Shown piece after piece: positions 30,950 through 39,899 of a DNA stretch of 64,000 nt. The first letter of the stretch is position 1. Each line of letters starts with the position of its first letter. The notes under the pieces were generated by a model, which saw nothing but the letters and a program-made list of their open reading frames with translations, was not told the DNA's origin and made no database searches. The position numbers were made by a program, and so were the translations under genes. Source of the DNA: Methylobacterium sp. E-045 (lineage in GTDB: Bacteria > Pseudomonadota > Alphaproteobacteria > Rhizobiales > Beijerinckiaceae); contig NZ_JAKSYE010000075.1 in NCBI RefSeq assembly GCF_022829685.1, forward strand, positions 183,830 through 247,829, read 5' to 3'.

Positions 30950-31507
30950 CTACTCCTCGGCGAACAGCCCGGTCGGTAGTCCATCCATGCTGCGGGCGTT
31001 CTTCTGGCGGCGATAGGCGTCGAGTTCGGCCTCGGTCTTGGCCCGCGCCCAGCGGTCGAGGGTCGGACGTTCCTCGCGGTAGTCGAACAGGGGGACACCG
31101 AAGCCGCAGGAGGTCTGCACGAGATCGATGGCGAGGCGCACCATCTGGCGCGCTCCCGGCGGCTCCCAGCCGTCGAACGCTTCCGAGAGAAGGCCGGCAT
31201 AGGCCTCGCCGCCCCGCACCAAAACCTCTCCGCGCCCGTAGAGCCGCAGGATCGTCGGCGCGCCCTCGAACGCGCAGAACATCACCGTCAGCCGTCCGTC
31301 CGCCCGCAGATGCGCGGCGGTCTCGTTGCCGCTGCCGGTGCGGTCGAGATAGACGACGGTGTTCGGGGCGAGGACCCGGAACGTATCGGTGCCGCGCGGC
31401 GACAGATTGACCCGCGTGCCCTCCGCCGCCGATGCGGTGAAGACGATGCGCTGCCGGGCGATGAAATCGAGATGGCGCTCGTCGAGGGCCGGAAACTGCT
31501 TGGCCAT
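30950..31507 (-). CDS. Pyridoxamine 5'-phosphate oxidase-like flavin-binding protein
   Basis: A 185-aa split-barrel protein. The N-terminal FPALDERHLDFIARQRIVFTASA, NLSPRGTDTFRVLAPNTVVYLDRTGSGNETAAHLR and the late WARAKTEAELDAYRRQKNARSMDGLP are typical of the PNPOx-like family, which uses FMN, F420 or haem. It is not PdxH, whose substrate motifs are absent. The ATG at 31507 is the natural start. It lies 19 bases downstream of the XRE gene and may share its transcript. Confidence 0.82.
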   Translation of the reverse strand: MAKQFPALDERHLDFIARQRIVFTASAAEGTRVNLSPRGTDTFRVLAPNTVVYLDRTGSGNETAAHLRADGRLTVMFCAFEGAPTILRLYGRGEVLVRGGEAYAGLLSEAFDGWEPPGARQMVRLAIDLVQTSCGFGVPLFDYREERPTLDRWARAKTEAELDAYRRQKNARSMDGLPTGLFAEE

Positions 31508-31526
31508 GGATGTCTTTCTCGCTGCG

Positions 31527-31793
31527 CTACGCCGCCTCGGGACGTCCCGGCATGATCGCGCGCAGGGCTGCTTCGGGCTCGCGATCCAAGATGTTGAGAA
31601 GAGTGCGGACATAGGGTGGGATCAGGGTGCGGCCCTGTTCCCAGTTCTTGAGGGTCGCCAGGGGTGCGCCGATCACCTCGGCGAAGGTCGCCTGCGTCAT
31701 GCCGAGGTGCTCGCGGATCATCCGAGGAGGCCGCACGATGGCTGCGCCATCGAGGTGTGATGGATCGTCCGGGTCGAATCCGTCCTCGACCAT
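31527..31793 (-). CDS. XRE-type antitoxin-like DNA-binding protein
   Basis: An 88-aa protein with one helix-turn-helix (about residues 22-70: RMIREHLGMTQATFAEVIGAPLATLKNWEQGR). The tail LLNILDREPEAALRAI is common to HTH antitoxins. No toxin gene is visible on either side, so it is an orphan. Upstream of the ATG the same frame reads R-L-D-A-T-T-E-E-E-I-R-R-S, the usual beginning of this family. That stretch has no start codon except CTG and is blocked by a TGA at 31850. A GTG at 31851 is in another frame, so a small frameshift may have cut off the normal start. Confidence 0.72.
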   Translation of the reverse strand: MVEDGFDPDDPSHLDGAAIVRPPRMIREHLGMTQATFAEVIGAPLATLKNWEQGRTLIPPYVRTLLNILDREPEAALRAIMPGRPEAA

Positions 31794-31907
31794 GGAGCGG
31801 CGGATTTCCTCCTCGGTGGTCGCGTCCAGTCTGGCGCGTGTCCGTCTTCACGAGGACGGGACCCGAAAAAGACCGTGACGGCGTCCGAGAAATCGATGCC
31901 GCGTTCC

Positions 31908-32015
31908 GTTAGAGCATTTTCCGTAATCTCTGGATCACGGAAAATGCTCTAACCTGCTGTGTGGTCGCATTTTCTTCACGCGAGCCGGCATCCACCTCGC
32001 TTGAAAATGCTCTAG
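31908..32015. repeat. Dispersed Rhizobiales-type intergenic repeat, copy B
   Basis: A perfect 17-bp inverted repeat (GTTAGAGCATTTTCCGT at 31908-31924, its complement at 31937-31953) with a 12-base loop. It is followed by tcgcattttcttc, the core gccggcatccac (around 31984-31995) and a third arm gaaaatgctctag ending at 32015. The order of core and arms matches copy C at 57674-57779. The surrounding 31852-32204 holds no other gene that I can support. Confidence 0.8.
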
Positions 32016-32204
32016 AACCTTGCCCCGCAGGCGCGGATCCCAATCGAAATTCATCCCGGGCTTCGCGTCTCCGGAGAGCTCGCTACACACCTCTGCAGTC
32101 GAAAAGAGGATGATTCCGCGGGCGTTTCGCGAGGGCCGGATATACGCTGTCAGCGTCCCCTCAGTAAAGGACGGGCCGGGTTCCCTCGCTGCAACGCGCT
32201 TTTC

Positions 32205-32822
32205 CTAAGGCCGCAGGAACCGCCCGACGAGCAGCCGCGCCAGGTCGCGCGGCGGTTCGGGGGTGAGGACGGCGAGCTTGTTGGAGGTGGAGAGGGAGGC
32301 GAGCCCGTGAAGGCCGGCCCAGAGGGTCGCCACCGCCTGCCGTCTCTCGCCCGCATCCGGGATCATGGGTTCGAGCACCCCGTCGACGAGGTCGGTCGCC
32401 TGTGCGAGGGCGGCGGCATACCAGTCGGGAAAGGCCGAATCCGGTGCCACGGAATGCTCGAAGACGAGGCTCCAGACACGCGGGTCCGAGGCCACGAAGG
32501 CGAGATAGGCGTCGGCCAGCGCCAGGGCGTTGTCGCGCGGGTCGGCGTCGGGAAGGATCGCGCCGGTGAGGGCCGCGTGCAGGCGCTCCAGGGTGCGGGC
32601 GTTGACCCGCATCACCACCGCGTCGAGATCGCCGACGCCGTTGTAGATCGAGTTCGGGGCGTAGCCGATCACCGAGGCGAGCCGGCGCATGCCGAGGCCG
32701 CGCAGGCCCTCCATGCGCACCAGCCCCTCGGCCGCCTTGGTCACCAGGGCCGCGAACTCGTCGCGGTTGTGCTCGCCCCGCGGGCCGGTGCCGCGCCGTG
32801 CCGGTTTGGTTGCCTTGGCCAC
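32205..32822 (-). CDS. TetR-family transcriptional repressor
   Basis: A 205-aa regulator. The N-terminal HTH covers about residues 15-60 (LVTKAAEGLVRMEGLRGLGMRRLASVIGYAPNSIYNGVGD). A WHG-type C-terminal ligand domain follows (DAYLAFVASDPRVWSLVFEH, ATLWAGLHGLASLS). The GTG at 32822 is taken as start with an AGGG about nine bases upstream; GTG at 32852 is the alternative. It is divergent from the LplT-PlsC-acyl-ACP synthetase gene, with twin palindromes centred between them. It probably represses that gene and itself in response to an acyl or lysolipid ligand (inference). Confidence 0.88.
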   Translation of the reverse strand: MAKATKPARRGTGPRGEHNRDEFAALVTKAAEGLVRMEGLRGLGMRRLASVIGYAPNSIYNGVGDLDAVVMRVNARTLERLHAALTGAILPDADPRDNALALADAYLAFVASDPRVWSLVFEHSVAPDSAFPDWYAAALAQATDLVDGVLEPMIPDAGERRQAVATLWAGLHGLASLSTSNKLAVLTPEPPRDLARLLVGRFLRP

Positions 32823-32868
32823 TCTGCCGCGCCCTCGCGTGCCCTCCGGCACGTCACCGCCGCATAGA

Positions 32869-32883
32869 TTGCACGACGTGCAA
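32869..32883. promoter_or_regulatory. Palindromic operator 1 for the TetR regulator
   Basis: TTGCACGACGTGCAA is a perfect 7+1+7 palindrome, 47 bp from the TetR GTG. It is repeated with one mismatch exactly 50 bp away. The pair is in the divergent promoter region, as expected for a TetR autoregulatory operator. Confidence 0.75.
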
Positions 32884-32918
32884 AAGCAAGGTTGCCGGCC
32901 TCTCGGCCAGGCGTTAAT

Positions 32919-32933
32919 TTGCACGACGTTCAA
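32919..32933. promoter_or_regulatory. Palindromic operator 2 for the TetR regulator
   Basis: TTGCACGACGTTCAA differs from operator 1 at one base and lies 48 bp before the start of the fusion gene. The 50-bp centre spacing is close to five helical turns, which would put two dimers on the same DNA face. Confidence 0.75.
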
Positions 32934-32981
32934 AAATCCTGGCCGTGCCGGATTTGACGGTTCGTTACAGGGTGGGCAGTC

Positions 32982-35900
32982 ATGGTCCGCCCCGAGGAGA
33001 CCCTGATGTTCCGTAGCTTGATGACGACGCGCCGGTTCGCGCCCCTGTTCTGGTGCCAGTTCTTCTCGGCATTCAACGACAATTTCCTGAAGAACGCCCT
33101 GGTCTTCCTGATCCTGTTCAAGGTCGCGGGCGCCGGGGGAGAGGCCACCCATCCGGGCATCCTGGTGACCCTGGCCGGTGCCGTCTTCATCGGCCCGTTC
33201 TTCATCCTGTCGGGTCTCGGGGGCGAACTCGCCGACCGCTACGACAAGGCCCTCATCGCCAAGCGCCTGAAATTCGCGGAGATCTTCGCCGCCGCCGCCG
33301 CGGCGATCGGCTTCTTCCTCCACTCCGTGCCGATCCTGTTCCTGGCGCTCGGCCTGTTCGGTACGGTGGCGGCCCTGTTCGGCCCGATCAAGTACGGCAT
33401 CCTGCCCGACCACCTGAAGCGCAACGAACTCACCGCCGGCAACGCGCTGGTCGAGGCGGCGACCTTCCTCGCCATCCTGCTCGGCACCATCGTGGCGGGT
33501 TTCGCCAGTGCGCTCGGCGGCGACGCATTGGCCTTCAGCGCCCTGATCATGGTGTTCGCCATCCTGTGCTGGCTCTCGGCCCGGCAGATCCCCTCCACCG
33601 GCGAAGCGGCGCCGACGCTGAGGATCGATCCCAACGTCGCGCGCTCCACCGTGGCGCTGCTGCGCGATCTCTACGCCGATACCCGGCTGTGGCGCGGCTC
33701 GCTCATCGTCAGCTGGTTCTGGCTGGTGGGCGCCGTGGTGCTCGCCCTGCTGCCGGTGCTGGTGCGTGAGAGCCTGAACGGCTCGGAGACGGTGGTCACC
33801 CTGCTTCTCGCGATCTTCTCGGTGGGCATCGCCGTCGGCTCGGCCCTGGCCTCCTGGCTCGCCAGCGGCCGCATCGTCCTGCTGCCGACGCCGATCGGCG
33901 CGCTGTTCATGGGCCTGTTCGCCCTCGACCTCGCCTGGACCATCGCGCACCTGCCGCCGGTGTCCGGCGAGGTGATGGGGGCCGGCGCCTTCCTTTCCAC
34001 CGGAACGGGCCTGCGCGTGGCGGCGGCCTTCGCCGGCCTCGCCATCGCCGGCGGCCTCTACATCGTGCCCTCCTTCGCCGCCGTGCAGGCCTGGACCGAC
34101 AAGGACAAGCGCGCCCGCGTCATCGGCGCCGTCAACGTGCTCACCGCCGCCTTCATGGTCACCGGGGCGCTGGGCCTCGCCGTCCTGCAGGGGGCGGGCT
34201 GGTCCATGGCCTCCCTCCTCACCCTGATCGGCGTCGCCAACCTCGCCGCCGGCGTCATCGTGCTGAAGGTGATGCCAACGAGCGCCTTCCGCGATTTCCT
34301 CTCGATCCTGTTCCGCGCCTTCTACCGGCTCGAAGTGCGCGGCCTGGAGAACGTGGAGAAGGCCGGCCCCAACGCGATCATCGCCCTCAACCACGTCTCC
34401 TTCCTCGATGCGCCGCTGGCCCTCTCGCTCCTCGACAAGGAGCCGGTCTTCGCCGTCGACCACGGCATCGCGCAGCGCTGGTGGGTGAAGCCGTTCCTGC
34501 GCGTCACCAAGGCGATGCCGCTGGACCCGACCCGGCCGCTGGCGACGCGCACGCTCATCAACGCGGTGAAGGACGGCGAGACCCTGATCATCTTCCCCGA
34601 GGGGCGTCTCACCGTCACGGGCAGCCTGATGAAGGTCTATGACGGCGCCGGCCTCATCGCCGACAAGTCCGGCGCCATGGTGGTTCCGGTGAAGATCGAG
34701 GGGCTGGAGAAGACCGCCTTCTCGCGCCTCTCCCGCAATCAGGTCCGCCGCCGCTGGTGGCCGAAGGTCATCGTCACGGTGATGTCGCCGGTGGCGCTTA
34801 CCGTCGATCCCGCGCTCAAGGGCAAGAACCGGCGGCGCGCGGCGGGGGCGGCGCTCTACGACATCATGTCCGATCTCGTCTTCGACACCGCCTTCGTCGA
34901 CCGCAGCGTGATGAGCGCCCTGATCCAGGCCGGGACCGACCACGGCTGGCGCCGCACGGCGCTGGAGGATCCCGTCACGGGCAGGCTCAGCTATTCCCGC
35001 CTCGTCATGGGCGCCAACATCCTCGGCCGCAAGCTGATGCCGCTCGCCGCAGAGGGCAAAGCCATCGGGCTGATGCTGCCCAACGCCAACGGCGCGGCCG
35101 TGACCTTCTTCGCCCTGGCCAGCGCCGGGCGCGTGCCGGCGATGATCAATTTTTCGGCCGGCCCCGCCAACGTCCTCTCGGCCTGCACGGCGGCGGAGGT
35201 CGATACCATCCTCACCTCCCGCGCCTTCATCGAGAAGGGCCGCCTCGGCCCATTGATCGAGGCGATCCAGGGCAAGGTGAAGCTCGTCTACCTGGAGGAC
35301 ATACGCGCCGGCGTCACGACCGGGGACAAGATCCGGGGCTTCCTCAGCCCCCGCAAGCCCCTCGTGGCGCGGCGCGGCGACGATCCGGCGGCGATCCTGT
35401 TCACCTCGGGCTCCGAAGGCACGCCCAAGGGCGTGGTCCTCGCCCATCGCTGCATGCTCGCCAACACCGCCCAGGTCGCGGCCCGCATCGATTTCGGGCC
35501 GACCGACAAGGTGTTCAACGTCCTGCCGGTCTTCCACGCCTTCGGCCTGACGGCGGGCCTGATCCTGCCCCTGGTCTCCGGCGTCCCGGTCTACCTCTAC
35601 CCCTCGCCGCTGCATTACCGGATCGTGCCGGAACTGATCTACGGGTCGAACGCCACCGTCCTGTTCGGCACCGACACCTTCCTCGCCGGCTACGCCAAGA
35701 CGGCCCATTCCTACGACCTGCGCTCGCTCCGCTACGTGGTGGCCGGTGCCGAAGCCGTGAAGCAGGCGACCCGCAAGACCTGGAGCGAAAAGTTCGGCCT
35801 GCGCATCCTCGAAGGCTACGGCGTCACCGAATGCGGGCCGGTGGTCGCCCTCAACACGCCGATGTTCAACCGCTTCGGCACGGTCGGCCGGCTCCTGCCG

Positions 35901-36431
35901 GGGATCGAGTCCCGGCTCGAACCGGTGCCCGGTATCGAGGAGGGCGGCCGCCTCTCGGTGAAGGGACCGAACGTGATGCTCGGCTACCTCCGGGCGGAGA
36001 AGCCCGGCGTGCTGGAGCCGCCGCCGGAGGGCTGGCACGATACCGGCGACATCGTCGCCATCGACCCGGAGGGCTTCGTCACGATCAAGGGCCGCGCCAA
36101 GCGCTTCGCCAAGATCGCCGGGGAGATGGTGTCGCTGGCCGGCATCGAGGCCATCGCCGCCGAACTCTGGCCGGATACGCCGAGCGCGGTGGCGGCGGTG
36201 CCGGACGCACGAAAGGGCGAGCGGCTGATCCTGTTCACGGAGCGCAAGGACGCCACCCGCTCCGCCTACCAGACCTTCGCCAAGGGCAAGGGCGCCACCG
36301 AGATCGCCATCCCGGCCGAAGTGGTGGTGCTGGACAAGCTGCCGATGCTGGGGACCGGCAAGGTGGATCAGGTGGGCGTGGTCAAGCTGGCGCGCGACCG
36401 GGCCGGCGGCGAGTCGACCGCTGCTGCGTGA
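32982..36431 (+). CDS. LplT-PlsC-acyl-ACP synthetase fusion (lysophospholipid import and re-acylation)
   Basis: An 1149-aa membrane protein of three parts. Residues 1-420 form an MFS domain like LplT (FFSAFNDNFLKNALVFLILF, FGPIKYGILPDHL), which flips lysophospholipids inward. Residues about 440-640 form a PlsC-type acyltransferase with NHVSFLD near 470 and FPEGRLT near 538. Residues about 650-1145 form an AMP-forming acyl-ACP synthetase with P-loop LFTSGSEGTPKGV near 806, GYGVTECGP and the late GTGKVDQ lysine. E. coli splits this as LplT plus Aas. The start at 32982 follows AGGGTGG; ATG at 33006 is also well placed. Confidence 0.92.
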   Translation: MVRPEETLMFRSLMTTRRFAPLFWCQFFSAFNDNFLKNALVFLILFKVAGAGGEATHPGILVTLAGAVFIGPFFILSGLGGELADRYDKALIAKRLKFAEIFAAAAAAIGFFLHSVPILFLALGLFGTVAALFGPIKYGILPDHLKRNELTAGNALVEAATFLAILLGTIVAGFASALGGDALAFSALIMVFAILCWLSARQIPSTGEAAPTLRIDPNVARSTVALLRDLYADTRLWRGSLIVSWFWLVGAVVLALLPVLVRESLNGSETVVTLLLAIFSVGIAVGSALASWLASGRIVLLPTPIGALFMGLFALDLAWTIAHLPPVSGEVMGAGAFLSTGTGLRVAAAFAGLAIAGGLYIVPSFAAVQAWTDKDKRARVIGAVNVLTAAFMVTGALGLAVLQGAGWSMASLLTLIGVANLAAGVIVLKVMPTSAFRDFLSILFRAFYRLEVRGLENVEKAGPNAIIALNHVSFLDAPLALSLLDKEPVFAVDHGIAQRWWVKPFLRVTKAMPLDPTRPLATRTLINAVKDGETLIIFPEGRLTVTGSLMKVYDGAGLIADKSGAMVVPVKIEGLEKTAFSRLSRNQVRRRWWPKVIVTVMSPVALTVDPALKGKNRRRAAGAALYDIMSDLVFDTAFVDRSVMSALIQAGTDHGWRRTALEDPVTGRLSYSRLVMGANILGRKLMPLAAEGKAIGLMLPNANGAAVTFFALASAGRVPAMINFSAGPANVLSACTAAEVDTILTSRAFIEKGRLGPLIEAIQGKVKLVYLEDIRAGVTTGDKIRGFLSPRKPLVARRGDDPAAILFTSGSEGTPKGVVLAHRCMLANTAQVAARIDFGPTDKVFNVLPVFHAFGLTAGLILPLVSGVPVYLYPSPLHYRIVPELIYGSNATVLFGTDTFLAGYAKTAHSYDLRSLRYVVAGAEAVKQATRKTWSEKFGLRILEGYGVTECGPVVALNTPMFNRFGTVGRLLPGIESRLEPVPGIEEGGRLSVKGPNVMLGYLRAEKPGVLEPPPEGWHDTGDIVAIDPEGFVTIKGRAKRFAKIAGEMVSLAGIEAIAAELWPDTPSAVAAVPDARKGERLILFTERKDATRSAYQTFAKGKGATEIAIPAEVVVLDKLPMLGTGKVDQVGVVKLARDRAGGESTAAA

Positions 36432-36500
36432 GGGGCGCTCGCCTCGCACGGTTCCGGGCCGCCCTTCGGGCATCCCGTGACAAGGGTCTTCGGATCGACC

Positions 36501-36526
36501 GCTGACGCTGCGAGGCGTCAGCTTTT
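36501..36526 (+). terminator. Intrinsic terminator after the LplT-Aas fusion gene
   Basis: A perfect 8-bp stem (gctgacgc / gcgtcagc) with a 6-base loop is followed at once by TTTT. It lies 70 bases after the stop codon. This is the best intrinsic terminator in the window. Confidence 0.7.
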
Positions 36527-36608
36527 CCCCAGTTGCCCCGCAGCGTCAGCAGGAGGCGGCTGGCTAAGGGGCTTCGACGACGATCCGTTGAGCCCATCGG
36601 CGTCTCGG

Positions 36609-38288
36609 TTACGCCACGCGGATCGCCGAGAGGAATTCGTCGACCTCGCGTTTGACGTTGACCGATTGAGCGGACAGTTCGCCGGCCGCCATCATCACCT
36701 TCCGCGCCGCGCTGTCGGTCTCGCCCGCCGAGGCCAGAACGCGCGCGGCGTTGGCCGACACGTCCTGGGTGCCCCGCGCCGCCTCCACCGCATTGCGCGA
36801 GATCTCGCCCGTGGCGACCGTCTGCTCCACCACGGTGGCGGCGATCGACTCCGTGATCGCGTTGACCGAACCGATGGTCTGCCCGATCTGCCGGATCACC
36901 CCGGCGGCCTCAGCGGTCGCCCGCTGGATGGCCGAGATGTGGCCGCCGATCTCGCCCGTCGCCCTTGCGGTCTGGCCGGCGAGTTCCTTCACCTCGCTGG
37001 CCACGACCGCAAAGCCGCGCCCGGCCTCGCCGGCCCGGGCCGCCTCGATGGTGGCGTTGAGGGCCAGCAGGTTGGTCTGACTGGCGATGCTGGAGATCAT
37101 GTGGACGGCTTCGCCGATGCGCTCTGCGGCTTCGGACAGGCTGGTCATCGCCGCCTCCGTCGCTTGCGACTCGCGGGCCGCGGCGTTCGCGACCGAGTTC
37201 GACTGCTGCACCTGCCGCTCGATCTCCTGGAGCGAGGCCACCATCTCCTCGGCCGCCGCGGCCACCGTCTGCACGTTGGCCGACGTCTGCTCGGCCGCCG
37301 CGCTCGACGCGGTGGCCTGCCGACTGGTGGCATCGGCCACGCTCGTCATCGAGCGCGCGGTCGCATCGAGCTCCGTGGCGGCGGAGGTGACGATGCCGAT
37401 GGCGCCGCCGATCCTCTCCTCGAACCCGCGCACCAGCCGATCGACCCGATCGGCCCGTTGCTGGCGGGCGGATTGCTCGGACGCCTGACGTGCCTCCAGC
37501 TCGACGCGGGCGAGGGAGTTCTGGCGGAAGACGTCGACCGCCCGCGCCATCTCGCCCATTTCGTCGTGACGCGTGAGGCCGGGAATGTCCGTTGCGAGAT
37601 CCCCGCGGGCAAGGATGCTCATCGCGTTCGTGAGATCGCGGACGGGGCGCGTGACTTGCCGCCCGATGGCGAGGGCGGCGGCCGCGACCACGAGCGCGAT
37701 GCAGGCCAGACCCATCGCCAAGCCGATCACGACAGCCTTCAGATGCGCGAACGTGTCGTCGGCATAGACGCCCGTGCCGATGATCCAGCCCCAGGGCTTG
37801 AAGCCCGCGACGAAGGAGATCTTTTCCACCGGCTGCTCGGCGCCCGGCTTGGGCCAGTAGTACGAGACGAAGCCGCTGCCCTTGGCCCTGGCCGTCTCGA
37901 CCATCTCGACGAAGAGGGCTTTGCCCGTCGGGTCCTTATGGCCGGACATGTCCTTGCCATCGAGTTCCCGCTTGATCGGATACATCACCATCCGGCCCTG
38001 TTCGTCGATGACGTAGAAATACTCCCCCTCGCCGTATCGCAGGGTCCGCAGGACATCGAGCGCCGCCTGGCGCGCCGCCGCGTCGGTCAGGTGGCCGGTT
38101 CGCGCTTCCGCTTCGAAATGTTTGACGACCCCAGACGCTACTTCCACGAGCTGCTGTGTCTTGAGGGCTCGGCTATCCGTGACCTCGTTGCGGAGTCCGT
38201 TGATGGCCAAGGCTATGAGACCCATCAAGCCAAGAATGCTGACGACGGTGATCGCTTGGATCTTTGCGCCGATGCGAAGCTTCTTCAT
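36609..38288 (-). CDS. Methyl-accepting chemotaxis protein with single Cache domain
   Basis: A 559-aa chemoreceptor. There is a TM helix at about 10-30, then a periplasmic sCache_2-type domain ([43 protein letters not shown]). A second TM is at about 188-208, HAMP at about 210-265, and the signalling domain has its hairpin tip in [32 protein letters not shown]. There is no C-terminal CheR-docking pentapeptide. Related Cache sensors often bind carboxylic acids; the ligand here is unknown. ATG at 38288 is chosen because it starts the first TM helix. No che genes are nearby. Confidence 0.92.
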   Translation of the reverse strand: MKKLRIGAKIQAITVVSILGLMGLIALAINGLRNEVTDSRALKTQQLVEVASGVVKHFEAEARTGHLTDAAARQAALDVLRTLRYGEGEYFYVIDEQGRMVMYPIKRELDGKDMSGHKDPTGKALFVEMVETARAKGSGFVSYYWPKPGAEQPVEKISFVAGFKPWGWIIGTGVYADDTFAHLKAVVIGLAMGLACIALVVAAAALAIGRQVTRPVRDLTNAMSILARGDLATDIPGLTRHDEMGEMARAVDVFRQNSLARVELEARQASEQSARQQRADRVDRLVRGFEERIGGAIGIVTSAATELDATARSMTSVADATSRQATASSAAAEQTSANVQTVAAAAEEMVASLQEIERQVQQSNSVANAAARESQATEAAMTSLSEAAERIGEAVHMISSIASQTNLLALNATIEAARAGEAGRGFAVVASEVKELAGQTARATGEIGGHISAIQRATAEAAGVIRQIGQTIGSVNAITESIAATVVEQTVATGEISRNAVEAARGTQDVSANAARVLASAGETDSAARKVMMAAGELSAQSVNVKREVDEFLSAIRVA

Positions 38289-38700
38289 CTTGTGCCTACA
38301 AGGATAGAACCGCGAGTTGCCCAATCGATAAATATAAATCGTTAAAGTAGACTGATCGAGCATCGGGAGATGGCACGGGTGTGTCGGCTCATTCGTGAAT
38401 GAACCGCGCGGTCGCCGCCTCCCGAAGAATGTGCAGGGCCACGTCGTGCCCGCGACCGCCGATGTCGGAAGCTCCTCGCCGGAGACCGGGCGCAGCACGA
38501 CGCACCGTGGCGGGTGCAATGTCAGCTCACGCTCCGTGGTCCGTGACGTGGCAGGGCTTGTGACCAGGACGCCTCGACGTGATGGGGAACCGCCCGCGTC
38601 CGCACGCGCTTCCTCGACGTTCGGACGGTGCGCTCGTGCAACCGAGTCCCTGCGGTCCGGTGCTCTTCCGGCTCGGCTCACCGCCCTGCCGGGGCGCCGC
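38289..38700. other. Intergenic region between the chemoreceptor and bioF
   Basis: About 410 bases with no supported gene. The first 60 bases upstream of the chemoreceptor are AT-rich (gataaatataaatcg around 38330-38344) and probably hold its promoter. The rest is high-GC with open frames that look like noise. Confidence 0.5.
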
Positions 38701-39849
38701 TCAGCCGATACGCTCCTGCAACGGCCCCATCAGCGCTTCCGCCAACCCATCCACCTGCGCCTCCGTATGTGCGGCGGAGAACGCCACCCTCAGCCGCGCC
38801 GTCCCGGCCGGCACCGTGGGCGGGCGGATGGCGACGACGAGATAGCCCTTCTCCTCAAGGGCCGACGAAAGGCCGAGGGCGGTTTCCGCCTCGCCGACGA
38901 GGATCGGAACGATGGGGCTCTGTGCCTCGGGGAGGCCGAGCCGCATGGTGAAGCGGCGGGCGAGGGCCAGGGGCCGTGCGGCGAAATCCGGCTCGGCCTC
39001 GACGATGTCGAGGGCGGCCAGGGCGGCCGCGGCCGAGGCCGGGGGCAGGCCGGTGGTGTAGACGAAGCTGCGGGCGCGGCTCGTCATCAGGTCGACTACG
39101 GCGCGGGAGGCGCAGAGATAGCCGCCATAGGAGCCGAGGGTCTTCGACAGGGTGCCCATTTCGAGGGGCGCACGGGCATCCGCCGCGACGACGCCGAGGC
39201 CGTGGGCGTCGTCCACGAGGGCCCAGGCATCGTGCGCGTCGGCCAGATGCAGGATGTCGGCGATCGGGCCCCGGTCGCCGTCCATGCTGTAGACGCGCTC
39301 GGTGAGGATCAGCGCGTGCTGGTGGCGGGAGCGGTGCTTGGCCAGCAGCGCTTCGAGATCGCCGAGGTTGTTATGGGCGAACCGCAGTACCTTCGCGCCG
39401 GAGAGCCGTGCGCCGGCCCAGAGGCAGGAATGGCCGAGCGCGTCCACGAGGATCAGGTCGCGCGGTCCGGCGAGCCCGGAGACGATGCCGAGATTGGCGA
39501 GATAGCCGCTGCCGAAGACCAGGGCCGCCTCCGTCCCCTTGTGGGCGGCGAGGCGCTCTTCCAGGGCCGCCAGGGGCGGGTGGCTGCCGGTGACCAGCCG
39601 GGAGGCGCCGGCGCCGGTGCCGTAGCGCGCGGTCGCGGCCTGGGCCGCCGCGATGACCCGCGGATCCTGCGACAGGCCGAGATAATCGTTGCAGGAGAAC
39701 GAGACGAGGCTGCGCCCGTGTCGCGTCGCCGCCGCCTGCGGGCCGCGCGTGGTTGGATGGAGATGACGGCGCAGGGAGGTCTCGTCGAGGCGGGCGAGAT
39801 GGTCGCGGGCGAACGCTTCGAGGCTGGCGGTGCGGTCGAGGTCGGACAT
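38701..39849 (-). CDS. bioF: 8-amino-7-oxononanoate synthase
   Basis: A 382-aa PLP enzyme that condenses pimeloyl-ACP/CoA with alanine in biotin synthesis. Visible are [47 protein letters not shown], and the PLP lysine in [14 protein letters not shown] near residue 232. It is 50 bases downstream of a polytopic membrane protein gene on the same strand. No BioR-type box was seen. Confidence 0.95.
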   Translation of the reverse strand: MSDLDRTASLEAFARDHLARLDETSLRRHLHPTTRGPQAAATRHGRSLVSFSCNDYLGLSQDPRVIAAAQAATARYGTGAGASRLVTGSHPPLAALEERLAAHKGTEAALVFGSGYLANLGIVSGLAGPRDLILVDALGHSCLWAGARLSGAKVLRFAHNNLGDLEALLAKHRSRHQHALILTERVYSMDGDRGPIADILHLADAHDAWALVDDAHGLGVVAADARAPLEMGTLSKTLGSYGGYLCASRAVVDLMTSRARSFVYTTGLPPASAAAALAALDIVEAEPDFAARPLALARRFTMRLGLPEAQSPIVPILVGEAETALGLSSALEEKGYLVVAIRPPTVPAGTARLRVAFSAAHTEAQVDGLAEALMGPLQERIG

Positions 39850-39899
39850 GGGAGCGGGAAGAAGGCCCGTGCCTCTGCGATGTCAAGCACGCGCCGGGG

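Noticed and set aside
32823..36473. Very long open frame on the minus strand opposite the LplT-PlsC-synthetase gene, continuous with TetR
   Set aside because: The translation is dominated by Gly, Asp, His, Arg and Gln as expected for the antisense of a GC-rich gene. Only the C-terminal 205 residues form a real TetR protein.
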